A stretch of DNA of 64,000 bases from the NCBI GenBank assembly GCA_001313085.1, contig BBFE01000009.1:34834-98833 (forward strand). Reading direction: 5' to 3'. A model generated the notes under the pieces. It searched no databases. It was given only the letters and a program-made list of their open reading frames with translations, and had not been told where the DNA came from. This DNA comes from Paenibacillus sp. JCM 18996 (GTDB lineage Bacteria; Bacillota; Bacilli; Paenibacillales; NBRC-103111). Each line of letters begins with the position of its first letter. Position 1 is the stretch's first letter. Positions 50,952 through 61,738 of this stretch are shown one piece after another. Both the position numbers and the translations under genes were made by a program.

Positions 50952-51978
50952 TTGGCTACGATTGAAGATGTTGCCAAGCAGGCCGGTGTTTCGAAAAGTA
51001 CCGTTTCGAGTGTGTTCAGCAAGAAAAGGCCGATCAGCAAGGAAGTAACGGAGCGGGTATTAAAGGTGGCAGAGCAATTGGAGTATAAGCAATTATTGGG
51101 CCCGCATGCTGACAAGCAAGAAAACCAGCATTATCGGCATCAGGATGCACGGGGAAAAAGTAAAGTTCAGCCAGTTCCACCTCGCGCTGCTCAACGGCGT
51201 ACTGAAAGAATGCTATGACGCGGGTTATCGTCTGCTCGTAAACACGCTGTCGCCGGAATATCTGGGAAAAGTGGAGCATATCTCGTCAGATCCGGTTGAC
51301 GGAGAAATCTTCCTTGACCCGGACCGGGACGACCCCCGCATTCGGGAGAAAATTTCGCTGGGGAAGCCTCTTGTTATCGTCGGCAGACCGCCTGAACGAT
51401 ATGAATCGCATATTTCCTACGTCGACAATGACAATGTTCTGACCGCACAGCGTGTAACCGAGTACCTGCTGAGCTTGGGGCACCGGAGAATTTTGTTCCT
51501 CAACGCTCCCAAATCGCGCACAGTATCGGAAGACCGTGAAAAAAAAGGGTACCGCAAAGCGTATGTGAATGCCGGACTGTCTGTAGACGATTCCTTGATT
51601 GATTACAGGGACGAGCAGTCCGCATCTTCCGAATACGGCTATCTGTCGACCAAGCGTTTGGTGGCAGCTGATCGCTCGATTACAGCTGTGATCTCGGATT
51701 CGGACAAAGTGGCACTCGGCGTATATAAGTGTGCGTCCGTAATGAATTTGCGGATTCCGGAGGATTTATCCGTGTTTGCTTTTAGCGACGATTCCGTGTT
51801 CGCCCCCGAATTTGCGCCTCCGCTGTCCGGAGTCAAGCTAAACGCAGAGACGCTTGGGAGCGAGGCGGCGAAGCTGTTGATCCGCCAGTGCGCACAGGAA
51901 CAGCAAACCGCGACAAGAGTTTTGATACCGACGCAGCTGGTATTCCGCAATTCCTGCACAGAGGCGAGACGCCGGTGA
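50952..51978 (+). CDS. LacI-family transcriptional regulator (one frame break)
   Basis: TTG at 50952 after GAGGAGGAGGGAAGACAT. ATIEDVAKQAGVSKSTVSSVFS is the LacI DNA-binding domain; the periplasmic-binding-like sensor has HLALLNGVLKECYDAGYRL, GHRRILFLNAPKSRTV and DLSVFAFSDDSVFAPEFAPPLS. About 342 residues. The break near 51090 is two missing bases (YKPNYWARMLTSKK expected). Likely repressor of the importer operon, with palindromes at 45696 and 45792 as candidate operators. Confidence 0.88.
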
Positions 51979-52026
51979 GACGCCGGGCGAGATCAAATAA
52001 AATCTATAGGGAGGTTGTTCTTTTTT

Positions 52027-52842
52027 TTGCATATAAAAGTGATGAGCTTTAATTTGCGTTATGATAATCCCGGCGACGGCTTGAACGCATGGGGAACCCG
52101 TAAAACCCGGGTGCGGGCCGCTGTCCGCAAGCACGATCCGCTGCTTGTTGGAACCCAGGAGGGATTGGCCGGAATGCTCCAGGACCTGGACGGGCTTCTT
52201 CCTGGCTACGCCCGTGTCGGTGAAGGCCGGCGTGGGGGCTCGGAGGATGAGCATACCGCCATTTACTTCAAAGAAGACGAGCTGGCGCTGGACGACTGGG
52301 GTCAATTTTGGCTGTCAGAGGAGCCTGCAAAGGCAGGAAGTATCAGCTGGGACAGCAATCTTCCGCGCATCTGCACATGGGCAAGCTTCCGGTTCGCAAA
52401 TCAGCAAAACACGGGAATGACCGGTCAAACGCTGCGCATCTATAACACGCACTTGGACCATATAGGGGAACGCGCGAGGCAGGAGGGAGCGAGCTTGATC
52501 TGGCAGATGATCCTCAAGCATGCTTCCAACGATTCCGGCGAACAGGTGCCTGTCCTCTTGACCGGGGATTTCAACTCTTATCCTGACAGTGTGGCAATTC
52601 AGTTTTTTACGGGGTGAGCTGGAGCTTGGCGGTGAAAAGAGCCAATTGATCGACGCCTATTCGGTATTAGCTGATGATGTCGGCCGCACCGCACATGAAT
52701 TCAAAGGCGGGGAAACCGGGCAGCCCCGATCGATTATGTATTTGGCGGATTTGGCTTGCAACCGGTGGAAGTGTCGATAGACCGCAGCGAGTTCGAAGGC
52801 GGCTATCCTTCCGATCATTATCCGGTGGTCGCTATTTTTTGA
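52027..52842 (+). CDS. Endonuclease/exonuclease/phosphatase (EEP)-family hydrolase (frame-broken)
   Basis: TTG at 52027 in an overlong T run, after GGGAGG. MSFNLRYDNPGDGLNAWGTR, VGTQEGLAG, YNTHLDHIGERARQEG, LTGDFNSYPDS, IDYVFGG and FEGGYPSDHYPVVAIF show the EEP metal and catalytic residues in order (Asn, Glu, His, Asp/Asn, Asp, His). About 270 residues, no signal peptide. Breaks: near 52605 (T6) and 52735. Related small EEP proteins of Bacillota are thought to cleave phosphodiester or phosphomonoester sugars; with a HAD phosphatase and a Ugp-type importer, a phosphate-containing substrate is plausible. Confidence 0.8.
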
Positions 52843-52873
52843 GAAAAGGTAAATCAATTCATCGGCAACTTTA

Positions 52874-52912
52874 ACAAAGCTGGCTGTTCCTTCAGTCAGC
52901 TTTGTTTTTTTT
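52874..52912 (+). terminator. Rho-independent terminator of the third importer operon
   Basis: ACAAAGCTGGCTG pairs with CAGTCAGCTTTGT, followed by T8. Confidence 0.85.
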
Positions 52913-52981
52913 GTTTAAGGTAAAAGAGCTTCAGGCTGCACAAATTCAATTTTTTTTAGTTTACAGAAAATTCAGTGTCAT

Positions 52982-52997
52982 ATATAATATATTATAT
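52982..52997. promoter_or_regulatory. AT-only 16-bp palindrome covering the GntR promoter
   Basis: ATATAATATATTATAT is a perfect palindrome that includes a TATAAT -10. It could be an autoregulatory site of the GntR protein, but AT-only palindromes arise easily by chance. Confidence 0.35.
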
Positions 52998-53018
52998 CCT
53001 ATGTAAGGAGAACTAACG

Positions 53019-53671
53019 ATGATGAATAGACCAGCACCCATGCCGCTGAAGATGCAAACGCATTCAATTTTGAAGGAAGCGATCATAAACGGAAGTTTGA
53101 AAGACAACGAGATGCTCACCGAGAAACGGGCTTATGAGCAGTTTGGGATAAGCAGAACGCCATTTCGGGAAGCGGTTCAAATGCTGGAGATGGAAGGTTG
53201 GGTTTACACCATTCCTTACAAGGGGACTTATGTGAGCCCGATAACGATAAGGGATATAGAAGAAGTGTTCGAGCTTCGCATGATTCTGGAAGGCGCTGTG
53301 GTGCGTAAGATCGCAAAGCGGATGGAGGAAGCCACGATTGATCGTCTGGAATCCATTGTTTCGCAGATGAAGGTTAATGCCGATGAGCAATCGCAAAACG
53401 AGTTTTTGGGCTTGGACCGCGATTTTCATGACGTGTTATACGAGGCCTCCGACAACCGGAGACTGTGTGCCTGATCGAGCAGAATTCCGACCTGATAAGG
53501 AGAATCGGAATGAAAATTCTGCATAGGGAAACCCGGCGCAGCGAAGTCATTGAAGAGCACCGCAGCATCATTGACAGTCTGACAACGGGACAAGCGGAAG
53601 AAGCCGTCATCCACCATTTGGAAAAGGCAAAACGCACGTTCCTTGAACTCTATGAGGGGGGTGAACAATAA
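53019..53671 (+). CDS. GntR/FadR-family transcriptional regulator (one frame break)
   Basis: ATG at 53019 after AAGGAGAACTAACG. The winged helix has YEQFGISRTPFREAVQMLEMEG and VYTIPYKGTYVS; the FCD ligand domain has LDRDFHDVLYEASDN and VIEEHRSIIDSLTTGQAEEAVIHHLE with the metal-binding His set. About 218 residues. The break near 53464 is a missing G (NRRLVCLIEQ expected). First gene of the dehydrogenase locus, whose promoter it probably controls. Confidence 0.88.
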
Positions 53672-53755
53672 AACAGGAAAGAGAGGGAAGCGGCACAATG
53701 TGATGGAGTGGAAACAAAAAAAATAGAGACAGAAAAATTAAATGGAGGAATTTGT

Positions 53756-55036
53756 TTGAAAAGGACAAATCGCAGATGGTTAATTGTTATTCTCATTTTT
53801 TTTGGCCACATCCATCAATTATATGGATCGTTCGAATTTAGGGGTCGCAGGTCCGATCATGATGAAAGAGTTAAATATGTCTAAGACGGATTTCGGTATT
53901 TTAGGTTCCGCTTTTTTTCTGGAGTTATACGTTGATGCAGATCCCGGTCGGATCAATTGTGGACAAGCTGGGACCGCGCATTACCTACGCGTGGCGGTTG
54001 TTTGGTGGTCTATTTTTTAATGCGCTTACGTCAACCGGCCGCTCGCTCGGCGCGTTGATTGGAATTCGGGCTTTGATGGGTATCGGCGAGTCTCCGGCTT
54101 TTCCGACCAACACTCGTGTCATCTCGGACTGGCTGCCGGTGCAGGAGCGCGGTTTTGCAAACGGTTTATTTACTACAGGCATTGCCGTGGGGGCCGGATT
54201 GACTACCCCGCTTGTTGTTTGGGTGGTGCAGACCTTCGGCTGGCAGATGTCCTTTGTTATCAATGGGGCGATCGGGATCGTCTGGGTGTTCGCGTGGCTT
54301 GCTTTCTTCAAGAATAAACCGTCGGAAGCGGGGATCAGCGAGGCGGAGCTGCAGCACATTCAGGCGGGACAAACAGTACAAACGGAAGCTGAAGGTCCCC
54401 GGCTGCGCTGGTATCAGTTGTTTAAAGTGAAAAATGTATGGGTGCTGCTGTATGGTTTATTCGCGCAGGATTATCTGTTGTATTTAATGCTGACCTGGCT
54501 GCCAACTTATCTGGTAGTCGAAAAGCATATGACTCTTGTGAAAGCGGGCTTTAACGCGATCCTTCCGTGGATAGCCGCTTCGGTCGGCGCTTTGGTGGGC
54601 GGATACTTGTCCGACCGTCTGGTGAAGAGCGGATGGAATTCCGTGTCGGCCCGGCGTTTGATCATGACAGTCGGAATGATTCTATCGCTGGCCATTATTC
54701 CCGCAGCATTCGTGGACAGTGTGCCCGTTGCGGTGGGACTAATCTCCCTGTCGCTGGGCGGGATGATGTTCGCCAACAGCTCGTCTTGGGCGATTGTAGC
54801 GGATATTGCTCCCCGTGGCTCTGCGGGTACTTTGGCAGGAATGCAAAATTTCATCGGCAACCTGTCCGGCTGGATTGCGCCGATTTTAACCGGATATCTT
54901 GCCGATAGACTGCATAACTTTGTTGCGGCTCTTGTCATTGCAGGTGTCATCGGCGGGATTTCGGCAATCATGTATCTGTTTTTTCTTGAAAGCGCCTGCA
55001 CAACAACAGCAGAAAAGAAAGGGGTTAACCGCCTAA
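53756..55036 (+). CDS. MFS transporter, ACS family (frame-broken)
   Basis: TTG at 53756 after ATGGAGGAATTTG. KRTNRRWLIVILIFLATSIN, then YMDRSNLGVAGPIMMKELN and RALMGIGESPAFPTNTRVIS are typical of the ACS branch. Twelve membrane segments, about 425 residues. Breaks near 53801 (T8), 53915, 53995. At the C-terminus a T6 run near 54979 hides the true end LTA-stop (TAATG overlap with the next gene) and makes the frame run on into the dehydrogenase gene. Confidence 0.85.
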
Positions 55037-56101
55037 TGCACCGCATTCAACCACAACCTTTAATCGAAATGTGTTCGCTTATTTTAGAAAAGCAGGGCAT
55101 TCCTTCGGATCAAGCGAAAATTATCGCCGCTTCTTTGGTGGAAGCCGATTTAAGAGGTGTTAGCAGCCACGGCGTCATCCGGATGTCTATCTATCTCCAG
55201 CGCTTGGGAAAGGGCGTTATTCAATCCAGACCAAATGTGCATGTCGATTATGAAACCGCATCCACTGCCGTTGTCGATGGAGAATACGGGATGGGTCAAG
55301 TAGTTTCCCAGAAGGCAATGGACATCCTGTTCGAGAAAACGAAGCAATCCCCGGTTGCGGCTGTCTCGGTTCGGCACAGCAACCATTTTGGTGCAGGCGC
55401 TTACTGGGCCATGCAGGCGCTTGAACAAGATATGATTGGAATCGCGGTCAGCAACGTGGAACCTCTTATGGTCACACCTGGCGGAGCTGCAGCGAGAGTG
55501 GGGAATAATCCCATCTCCATCGCCGTGCCGGCGGCATCTGAGAAACCGATCGTGCTGGATATGGCAACCAGTGTTGTCCCTCTGGGCAGAATCGTAGCCG
55601 CCAAAAGCAAGGGGCAGCCGATTCCGGAAGGATGGGCAGTGAACAGCCAGGGAGAGCCCTGCACAGATCCGGACGAAGTAATCAACGGAGGTTATCTGTT
55701 CCCTGTGGGCGGGCCCAAGGGCTATGGTTTAGCCATCATCGTGGATATCTTATCGGCTGTATTAAGCCAAGCGCCATCGGGGAAGAGATCGGATCCTTGT
55801 ACCAAAACTTGAACCGGCCGAATGACATCAGCCATTTTTTTCATGGCTCTGCGGGTAGACGGCTTTATGAACCCGGCCATTTTCAAAGCTTCCGTTGATC
55901 GGTATGTCCGGTACATGAAAGATACTCCGCTGGCTCCCGGCTCTTCTCAAGTTTATCTCCCGGGTGAGATCGAATTTTTTAAATAAAGAGCGTCATCTGG
56001 CGGAAGGAATAGCCTTGCCGGAATCCGTGGTGCAGGAACTGGCGGTATTTGCCAAGGAAGCGGGCATAGCGGATCGTTTAATTCAACCGTTGTTCGCGTG
56101 A
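55036..56101 (+). CDS. Malate/L-lactate dehydrogenase (Ldh2) family oxidoreductase (frame-broken)
   Basis: ATG at 55036 overlaps the MFS stop as TAATG. MHRIQPQPLIEMCSLILEKQ, ADLRGVSSHGVIRMSIYLQRL, VRHSNHFGAGAYWAMQAL and VLDMATSVVPLGRI identify the Ldh2/YlbC/YiaK family, NAD(P)-dependent oxidoreductases of 2-hydroxy acids (malate, lactate, ureidoglycolate, 2,3-diketogulonate). About 350 residues. Breaks near 55778 and 55836, and T6 near 55975. Probably interconverts a 2-hydroxy acid and keto acid taken up by the MFS carrier. Confidence 0.88.
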
Positions 56102-56153
56102 GCAGCAGTCCTTTCATCAACAAAAAATATTCTCGACAAGAGGGGCATTGACT

Positions 56154-57009
56154 ATGAAATTAGTAAACTTTGCGCAGGGAGATCAAATACGGCCGGGAAT
56201 CAAAACGGAAAAAAGGCATTATTGACGTGTCTTCGACGCTTGGCCGAATTTACACAATGGAAGAAATCATCGCCGAAGGGGATGAAGGGATCGCCAAGCT
56301 CCAGTCTTTGGCTGTCCGGCCCGATCTGGTTTACATTGACGAATCGGAGATCGCTTATGCGCCGGCTGTTACCAATCCCGGAAAGATTATATGCGTGGGC
56401 TTGAACTACATCAACCATGCGGAGGAATCCAAAATGCAGGTGCCGACGACGCCGATCCTTTTCAGCAAGTTCAATAACGCACTCGCTGCCCACCAAGAGG
56501 AGATTCAACTGCCGGAAGATGCGGAGAAATTCGATTATGAAGCGGAGCTTGTCATTGTGATTGGCAAAACCGCCAGGAACGTAAGCGAAGAAGACGCCTT
56601 GAGTTATGTCTACGGCTACAGCGCAGGCAACGATCTGTCAGCCCGGGATCTGCAATTTCGCACGGGACAGTGGCTGCTCGGCAAAACATGCGACCAGTTC
56701 GCTCCTGTCGGACCTTATATCGTTACTTCGGATGAAGCGGGGGATGTAAATAATTTACATATCGTATGTAAAGTAAACGGAGAGCTGCGCCAAACCGCGA
56801 ATACGAAAGATATGATCTTCAGCTGTGCGGCGATTATCAGCTACGCTTCCCGCTATATGACGCTGGAGCCTGGGGACATCATTTATTCCGGCACGCCGGA
56901 CGGCGTCATTCTCGGTTATCCGGAAGACCGTCAGCAGTGGCTGAAATCCGGTGATGAAATTACGGTATCGATACAAAACGTCGGTACGCTTACAAATGTA
57001 TTAAAGTAA
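56154..57009 (+). CDS. Fumarylacetoacetate hydrolase (FAH)-family protein (one frame break)
   Basis: ATG at 56154, MKLVNFAQGDQIRPGIKTEK. The FAH fold has KIICVGLNYINHAEESKM, DYEAELVIVIGKTARNV and YGYSAGNDLSARDLQ, the metal-binding Glu/Asp pattern, and IIYSGTPDGV. About 284 residues. The break is a six-A run near 56213 where five fit. Family members hydrolyse or decarboxylate acylpyruvates or 2-keto-3-deoxy acids; the neighbouring genes suggest a lyase or dehydratase step on a keto-deoxy acid. Confidence 0.85.
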
Positions 57010-57069
57010 TAAGGAACAAGGTTGCTTGGAGACAAGCAGCCGATTTCTTTTACTGAGGGGGAGGAAATT

Positions 57070-58511
57070 ATGACGACTACCGTTAAAAAATCACTATGCC
57101 TTTGGACAGTATATCCACGGTGCCTGGAGAGGGTCAGCCGAAACCTTCGCTGTTTACAACAAATTTACCGGTGAAGAGATGGCAAAGATCGGCAGAGCCT
57201 CCCGCCGGGAAGTAACCGAAGCCGTTGACGCCGCTTTGCAGACATTTAAAACTCAAAAAACTTACACCAAACGAGCGATACAATATTCTTATGCGGGCGG
57301 CTCACATTTTGGAGGAACGAAAAGAAGAGCTTGCTCTTATTATGGTAGGCGAAGTAGGCAAAGTGCTGAAAGATGCAAGAGGGGAAGTGGATCGCGGAAT
57401 CCAAACTTTAATTGCTTCGGCGGAAGAGGCGAAACGTATCGCAGGTGAAGGCGTTCCACTAGGCCAACCGGGTTTTGACGGAAAAATCGCGTTTACGATC
57501 CGTGTTCCGGTAGGCGTTGTAGGCGCCATTACCCCGTTCAATTTCCCCTTGAATCTGACGCTGCATAAGGTCGGGCCGGCTCTGGCGGCAGGAAACACCG
57601 TGGTATTAAAACCGGCTGAAATGACTCCTGTCATCGCCTGCATCTTGGCCGATATTATGGCTGAAGCGGGCCTGCCTGCGGGATTCTTGAACGTGGTGAA
57701 CGGATTCGGTCAGGAGACAGGGCAGTATTTGCTGGAAGATGAAAGCATCGCGATGTTCACTTTTACCGGAAGCCCGGGAGTGGGCCGTCAAATTAAAAGC
57801 GCGATAGGAATCCGCAAAGTGACATTGGAATTAGGCAATAATTCACCCAACATTGTACATGAAGACGCTCCGGATTTGGCCAAGGCGGCTGAGCTTTGCG
57901 TCTCGCGCGGCATGGCAAATAACGGTCAAGCCTGCATTTCCGTACAGCGGGTATATGTACACCGCAATGTCTACGACATGTTTGTTGAACAGGCGGTTGA
58001 AGCAGCAGCAGCTTTGAAAGTCGGGGACCCGGCAGATCCAAGCACAGATATCGGTCCGATGATTTCGGAGAAAGAGGCAAAACGCGTGGAAAGCTGGATT
58101 GACGAGGCTATTGCGCAAGGAGCGAAAGTGGCTTTCGGCGGAAAGCGCAACGGGGCATTCATGGAGCCTACGATTCTAGTCGATGTAAAAGCGGATATGA
58201 AGGTGATGTGCCAGGAAATTTTTGCGCCTGCGATCAATATTGTGCCGTATGATGACGTGAATCAAGCTTTCCAATGGGCGAATGACACCCGCTTCGGCCT
58301 GCAAGCAGGATTGTTTACGTCGAATCTCCAGCTGGCTTTACGGGCCGCTCATGAATTGCAATTTGGCGGAGTCATTATTAACGACGTTTCCACTACCCGT
58401 GCGGATGTCATGCCGTATGGCGGCGTGAAGGACAGCGGAATCGGAAGAGAAGGCCCGAAGTATGCGGTACAGGAAATGACCGATGAGCGGATCGTAGTGA
58501 TCAACTTATAA
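57070..58511 (+). CDS. NAD-dependent aldehyde dehydrogenase (frame-broken)
   Basis: ATG at 57070 after GGGGGAGGAAATT. MTTTVKNHYAFGQYIHGAWR opens about 478 residues. ITPFNFPLNLTLHKVGPAL, FTGSPGVGRQIK, the Glu in TLELGNNSPNIV and the catalytic Cys in ANNGQACISVQRVYVH are complete. Breaks: A6 near 57083 and A6 near 57256. Likely oxidises a semialdehyde formed by the locus to the acid; the substrate cannot be read from sequence. Confidence 0.9.
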
Positions 58512-58538
58512 AAACTTGTTAAGAAAAGGGGAGACAGT

Positions 58539-59742
58539 ATGAGAAAGACGTGGGAATTTTTTTTCGACGGAACAAATCGTGTTTGGACAGGGCTCTATCA
58601 TAGAGCTTGACCGCATACTTCAACGTTTAAAAGCGAAAAAAAGTTTTCCTGGTCACGGATCCGGGAATCAAAGCAGCCGGCATTGCGGATAGGGTCATCT
58701 GTTTGTTGGAGCAGGCCGGTTATGGGGTTGAGGTGTTTGACAGTGCAGTGCCTGAGCCGCCGGTTCAAACCGCATTGGATTGCTTTGAATTCGCCAGGTC
58801 GAAAGAAGTGGACGCGATTATCGGACTCGGCGGGGGAAGCAGCATCGATCTGGCAAAAGTAGTCGCTCTGCTTCTTGAGCACGGAGGACACCCGAAGGAT
58901 TACTTCGGAGAAAATAAAGTGCCTGGTCCGATCTCGCCGCTTGTTGCTGTTCCCACTACAGCGGGCACCGGCTCGGAAGTGACGTCTGTTGCCGTCTTGA
59001 CGGATGTCGAAAACAACATCAAGATAGGGATATCCGACAATTATCTCCGTCCGGCCGTAGCGCTGCTTGATCCGGAATTGACCGTCGGTTTGCCGCCATA
59101 TGTCACTGCCTGCACCGGAATAGACGCTCTGGCGCACGCGATCGAAGCTTTCACTGCCAAACCGTACGCATACATTCAAGCCGAAGGGCAACTGCTTTTC
59201 CAGGGATCTCTCCCGATCAGCGATGCTTTGGCCTTTCAGGCCATCGAGCTTATAGTCGGCAACCTGACTAAAGCGGTACAACAAGGCAGCAATCTCGAGG
59301 CGAGATCGAACATGCTGCTGGGAAGTCTGTTAGCGGGACTTGCGTTCTCCAACGCGGGAACGGCGGCTGCCCACGCGCTGGCTTATCCGATAGGCGGCCT
59401 GGTCAAATCCCCGCATGGAGAAGTGACCGGATTGCTGTTGCCGTATGTGATGGAGTACAATACCTCTGTTGTTCCGGAAAAAAAATGGCAAAGATCGCTC
59501 TTGCGTTTGGCATTGGTGCGGAAGGCAAATCGCAAAGGGAATTGGCCTTGGCCGCCTCCGGCTGTGTTCTAAATCTTGTTCAGGAGATCGGTCTTCCTGT
59601 CAAACTCTCGCAGATCGGGATTTCGGAGAATGACATCCCCGGCATTGCCGAGAACGCCCTTCCTATTGTCCGCCTGGTCCGCAATAATCCAAGGGTCCCC
59701 GGACAGGAAGGATTCGAATCGATTCTTAGCAAAGCGTTTTAA
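58539..59742 (+). CDS. Iron-containing alcohol dehydrogenase (frame-broken)
   Basis: ATG at 58539 after AAGGGGAGACAGT. About 400 residues: MRKTWEFFSTEQIVFGQGSI, the NAD loop IIGLGGGSSIDLAKVVALLL, AVPTTAGTGSEVT and the iron-ligand segments TGIDALAHAIEAFTA and NAGTAAAHALAYPIGG. Breaks near 58558 (T8), 58636 (A6) and 59480 (A7). Group III Fe-ADH; probably reduces an aldehyde or oxidises a terminal diol in the same pathway as the aldehyde dehydrogenase. Confidence 0.88.
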
Positions 59743-59771
59743 TTCATGAGGCAGATCAGGAGGTGCCGTAT

Positions 59772-60953
59772 TTGAACTCGCAAAATGTATCGAGCGGTAT
59801 ATTATCCGCCGTGATGTGCTGCACTGGTCCGGCTGTGATTGTGATCGACGCGGCAAACGCCGCGGGCTTCAGCAGGCCCCAGCTCATTTCCTGGATTTTT
59901 TTGCGATCTACTTTTTTCGGCGGCTTGATGTGTCTGGTTCTGCCTCTGATTTATAAAATTCCAATAGCCGGTGCCCACTCTATTACGGCGGCGGCTTTTT
60001 TTGAGCACTGCCGCCGCCCGGTTCCCGTTATCCGAATTGGCAGGCAGCTATATCATGGCGGGAGCGTCGTCGCTCTGGTAGGAATGTCGGGCCTATTCGA
60101 AAAAAAGCGCTCCGCTTCGTGCCCAGACCGATGCTTGACGCGATGCTAGCGGGATTGGTTCTGAATTATATTGTGAAAATGGTCCCGGCTCTGAAGCAGG
60201 CCCCGCTGATCGGAAGCCTCGCGCTGTTCGGATTTTTTGATCGTGCCGAAGTTGTCCGCAAAAAATTCCGCCGATTCTTGGCGTTCTGGCGTTCGGCGTC
60301 ATCGGGCTGCTGATCAGCGGTTCTTTGCCGCCGATCAAGCCGGCGGCGCCAATGCTGCCGCAAACGGCAGCGCCGTCCTTTACTGCCGGCGGTTTTGTGG
60401 CGATTACGATTCCTGTCGCCTTTCTCATATTAAGCAACGATATCGCGGTGGCTCTCGCCGCCCTCAGAAAAAAACGGCTACGAGCTGCCCGTGGGCAAGA
60501 TGCTGGTTTTTTTCAGGGTTCGCCACTGCGCTGGTTGGCTTTTTTCGGAGGACACGCGGCCAATGTCGGCGGCATGATGAGCGCCGTATGCAGCCAGGAG
60601 GAGGCGGGACCCAAAGAGAAGCGGTACTGGGCGGCGGTCATTTCGGGGGGAATCGTGGTCCTGTTCGGTCTGTTTGCGTGGGCGGCTATTGCAGTCATTG
60701 AGGTACTGCCAATGCCTTTCATTACCATTATTGCCGGATTTGCCCTGGTGGGCGTGCTGATGAACAGCCTGCAGTCCGCTTTTTTCCGCTTCTTCCTACC
60801 GTTATTCCACTGTTTTTTGCGTTTGCCATCGCCGTGTCCAACATTTCCTTTCTTGGCGTGGCTTCGCCGGTGTGGGCCCTTCTGTTCGGAGTGGTTTCGG
60901 CAAAGATTTTGAATGAGGGGGTTCACGCAGATGCGGGTTTGCAAGATTCGTAG
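59772..60953 (+). CDS. benE: BenE-family benzoate/H+ symporter-like transporter (frame-broken)
   Basis: TTG at 59772 after AGGAGGTGCCGTAT. NSQNVSSGILSAVMCCTGPA, then IYKIPIAGAHSITAAAFLST, RPMLDAMLAGLVLNYIVKM, ILSNDIAVALAAL and GGHAANVGGMMSAVCSQEEA are the pattern of BenE, about 390 residues with 11-12 segments. Breaks: T7 near 59896, T6 near 59909, T7 near 59996, missing bases near 60060, A7 near 60101, A6 near 60259, A6 near 60468, and 60784. A truncated homologous copy lies at 45025. It ends the dehydrogenase locus and may import an aromatic acid or another organic acid. Confidence 0.85.
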
Positions 60954-61024
60954 ACTCGGCCCCAAAAAAAGGTTGGACGAGGAAATAGGTTCGTGTTATC
61001 TTTAAAATAATTGAATGATTTACT

Positions 61025-61215
61025 CGAAAGAGATCGAACGGGGAGCTTGCAGGTCCCGCGTGTTCGATGAACAGGGAAGTCCGGTGAGAATCCGGCACGG
61101 TCGCGCCACTGTAAGCGGGGAGCGGCTTCCACCATGTCACTGTCCTGGGTTATGGGGCGGGAAGACGGAAGCCGGCTACGATCCGCAAGTCAGGATATCT
61201 GTCTACTCGAGGGAA
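61025..61215 (+). promoter_or_regulatory. Cobalamin riboswitch (AdoCbl aptamer)
   Basis: Conserved elements occur in order: GGGAAGTCCGGTGAGAATCC (61074), GCACGGTCGCGCCACTGTA containing the B12-box core CGCCACTG, and AAGTCAGGATATCTGTCTAC (61188). The layout is that of the cobalamin-sensing aptamer. It lies between benE and a secreted alpha/alpha-barrel protein and is followed by a terminator hairpin, so control is by transcription termination. Confidence 0.9.
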
Positions 61216-61297
61216 CCATGCCTACGCGAAAATAGGAGAGGGGGGAACGGCTCTACGTCAGGCACGTAATTCCGCCTGCAAGTCAATGCGCATTTCG

Positions 61298-61326
61298 GCA
61301 TCCCTTTCATAGGGGTGCTTTTTTTT
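61298..61326 (+). terminator. Terminator of the cobalamin riboswitch
   Basis: GCATCCC pairs with GGGGTGC across TTTCATA, followed by T8. Formation should be favoured when cobalamin is bound. Confidence 0.7.
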
Positions 61327-61328
61327 AG

Positions 61329-61502
61329 TTGACTACTGCAGCAGTTTTCTCTGCTTACGATGCGGGATCAACTAAATGGCAAGGGTGGCCGAAGGGGAAC
61401 GGCTCGTACGACAGCAGTTTTTTTTACCTACCTACACTGCTGGATCTACTGGTGTTTTTGGAGAATAGCGGAGTTCCAGGGCGTTATTCATCAAACCAAT
61501 GA
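61329..61502 (+). other. Unassigned open frame in the long leader
   Basis: TTG at 61329 opens a frame of 57 residues, LTTAAVFSAYDAGSTKWQGW, PKGNGSYDSSFFYLPTLLDL and LVFLENSGVPGRYSSNQ. There is no ribosome site and I recognise no family. It lies between the riboswitch terminator and the barrel gene. The rest of 61503-61738 holds a set of complementary segments (see findings) and the ribosome site GAGAGGAG. Confidence 0.2.
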
Positions 61503-61738
61503 GAAGAATCCGATCGATAACGGATTGTTAAGGCTTTATTTGGTCGTTTGAACTACAGGGAAGGGGGATTCAGCGAAATAGAGCCTCCAAACGGCGTTAT
61601 CAGATGAGCTTGCACAATAGAGAAAAGAATAACGCCTCGGAAATCCGCTATATCGCATGCAACCCTCTGCTTGAACGAGAATTAGACAAGACATGGGACT
61701 TCTTATTGAGAATTGTATGAGAGGAGAATGTAAAACAG

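Noticed and set aside
52982..52997. AT-only palindrome as a firm GntR operator
   Set aside because: AT-only symmetry over a -10 is easily produced by chance; kept only as a low-confidence site.
53932..55812. A 626-residue open frame that fuses an MFS transporter to an Ldh2-type dehydrogenase
   Set aside because: The fusion depends on a T6 run near 54979. With five T the MFS protein ends at LTA-TAA, and the stop overlaps the dehydrogenase ATG as TAATG, a normal operon junction. The fusion is a by-product of one extra T.
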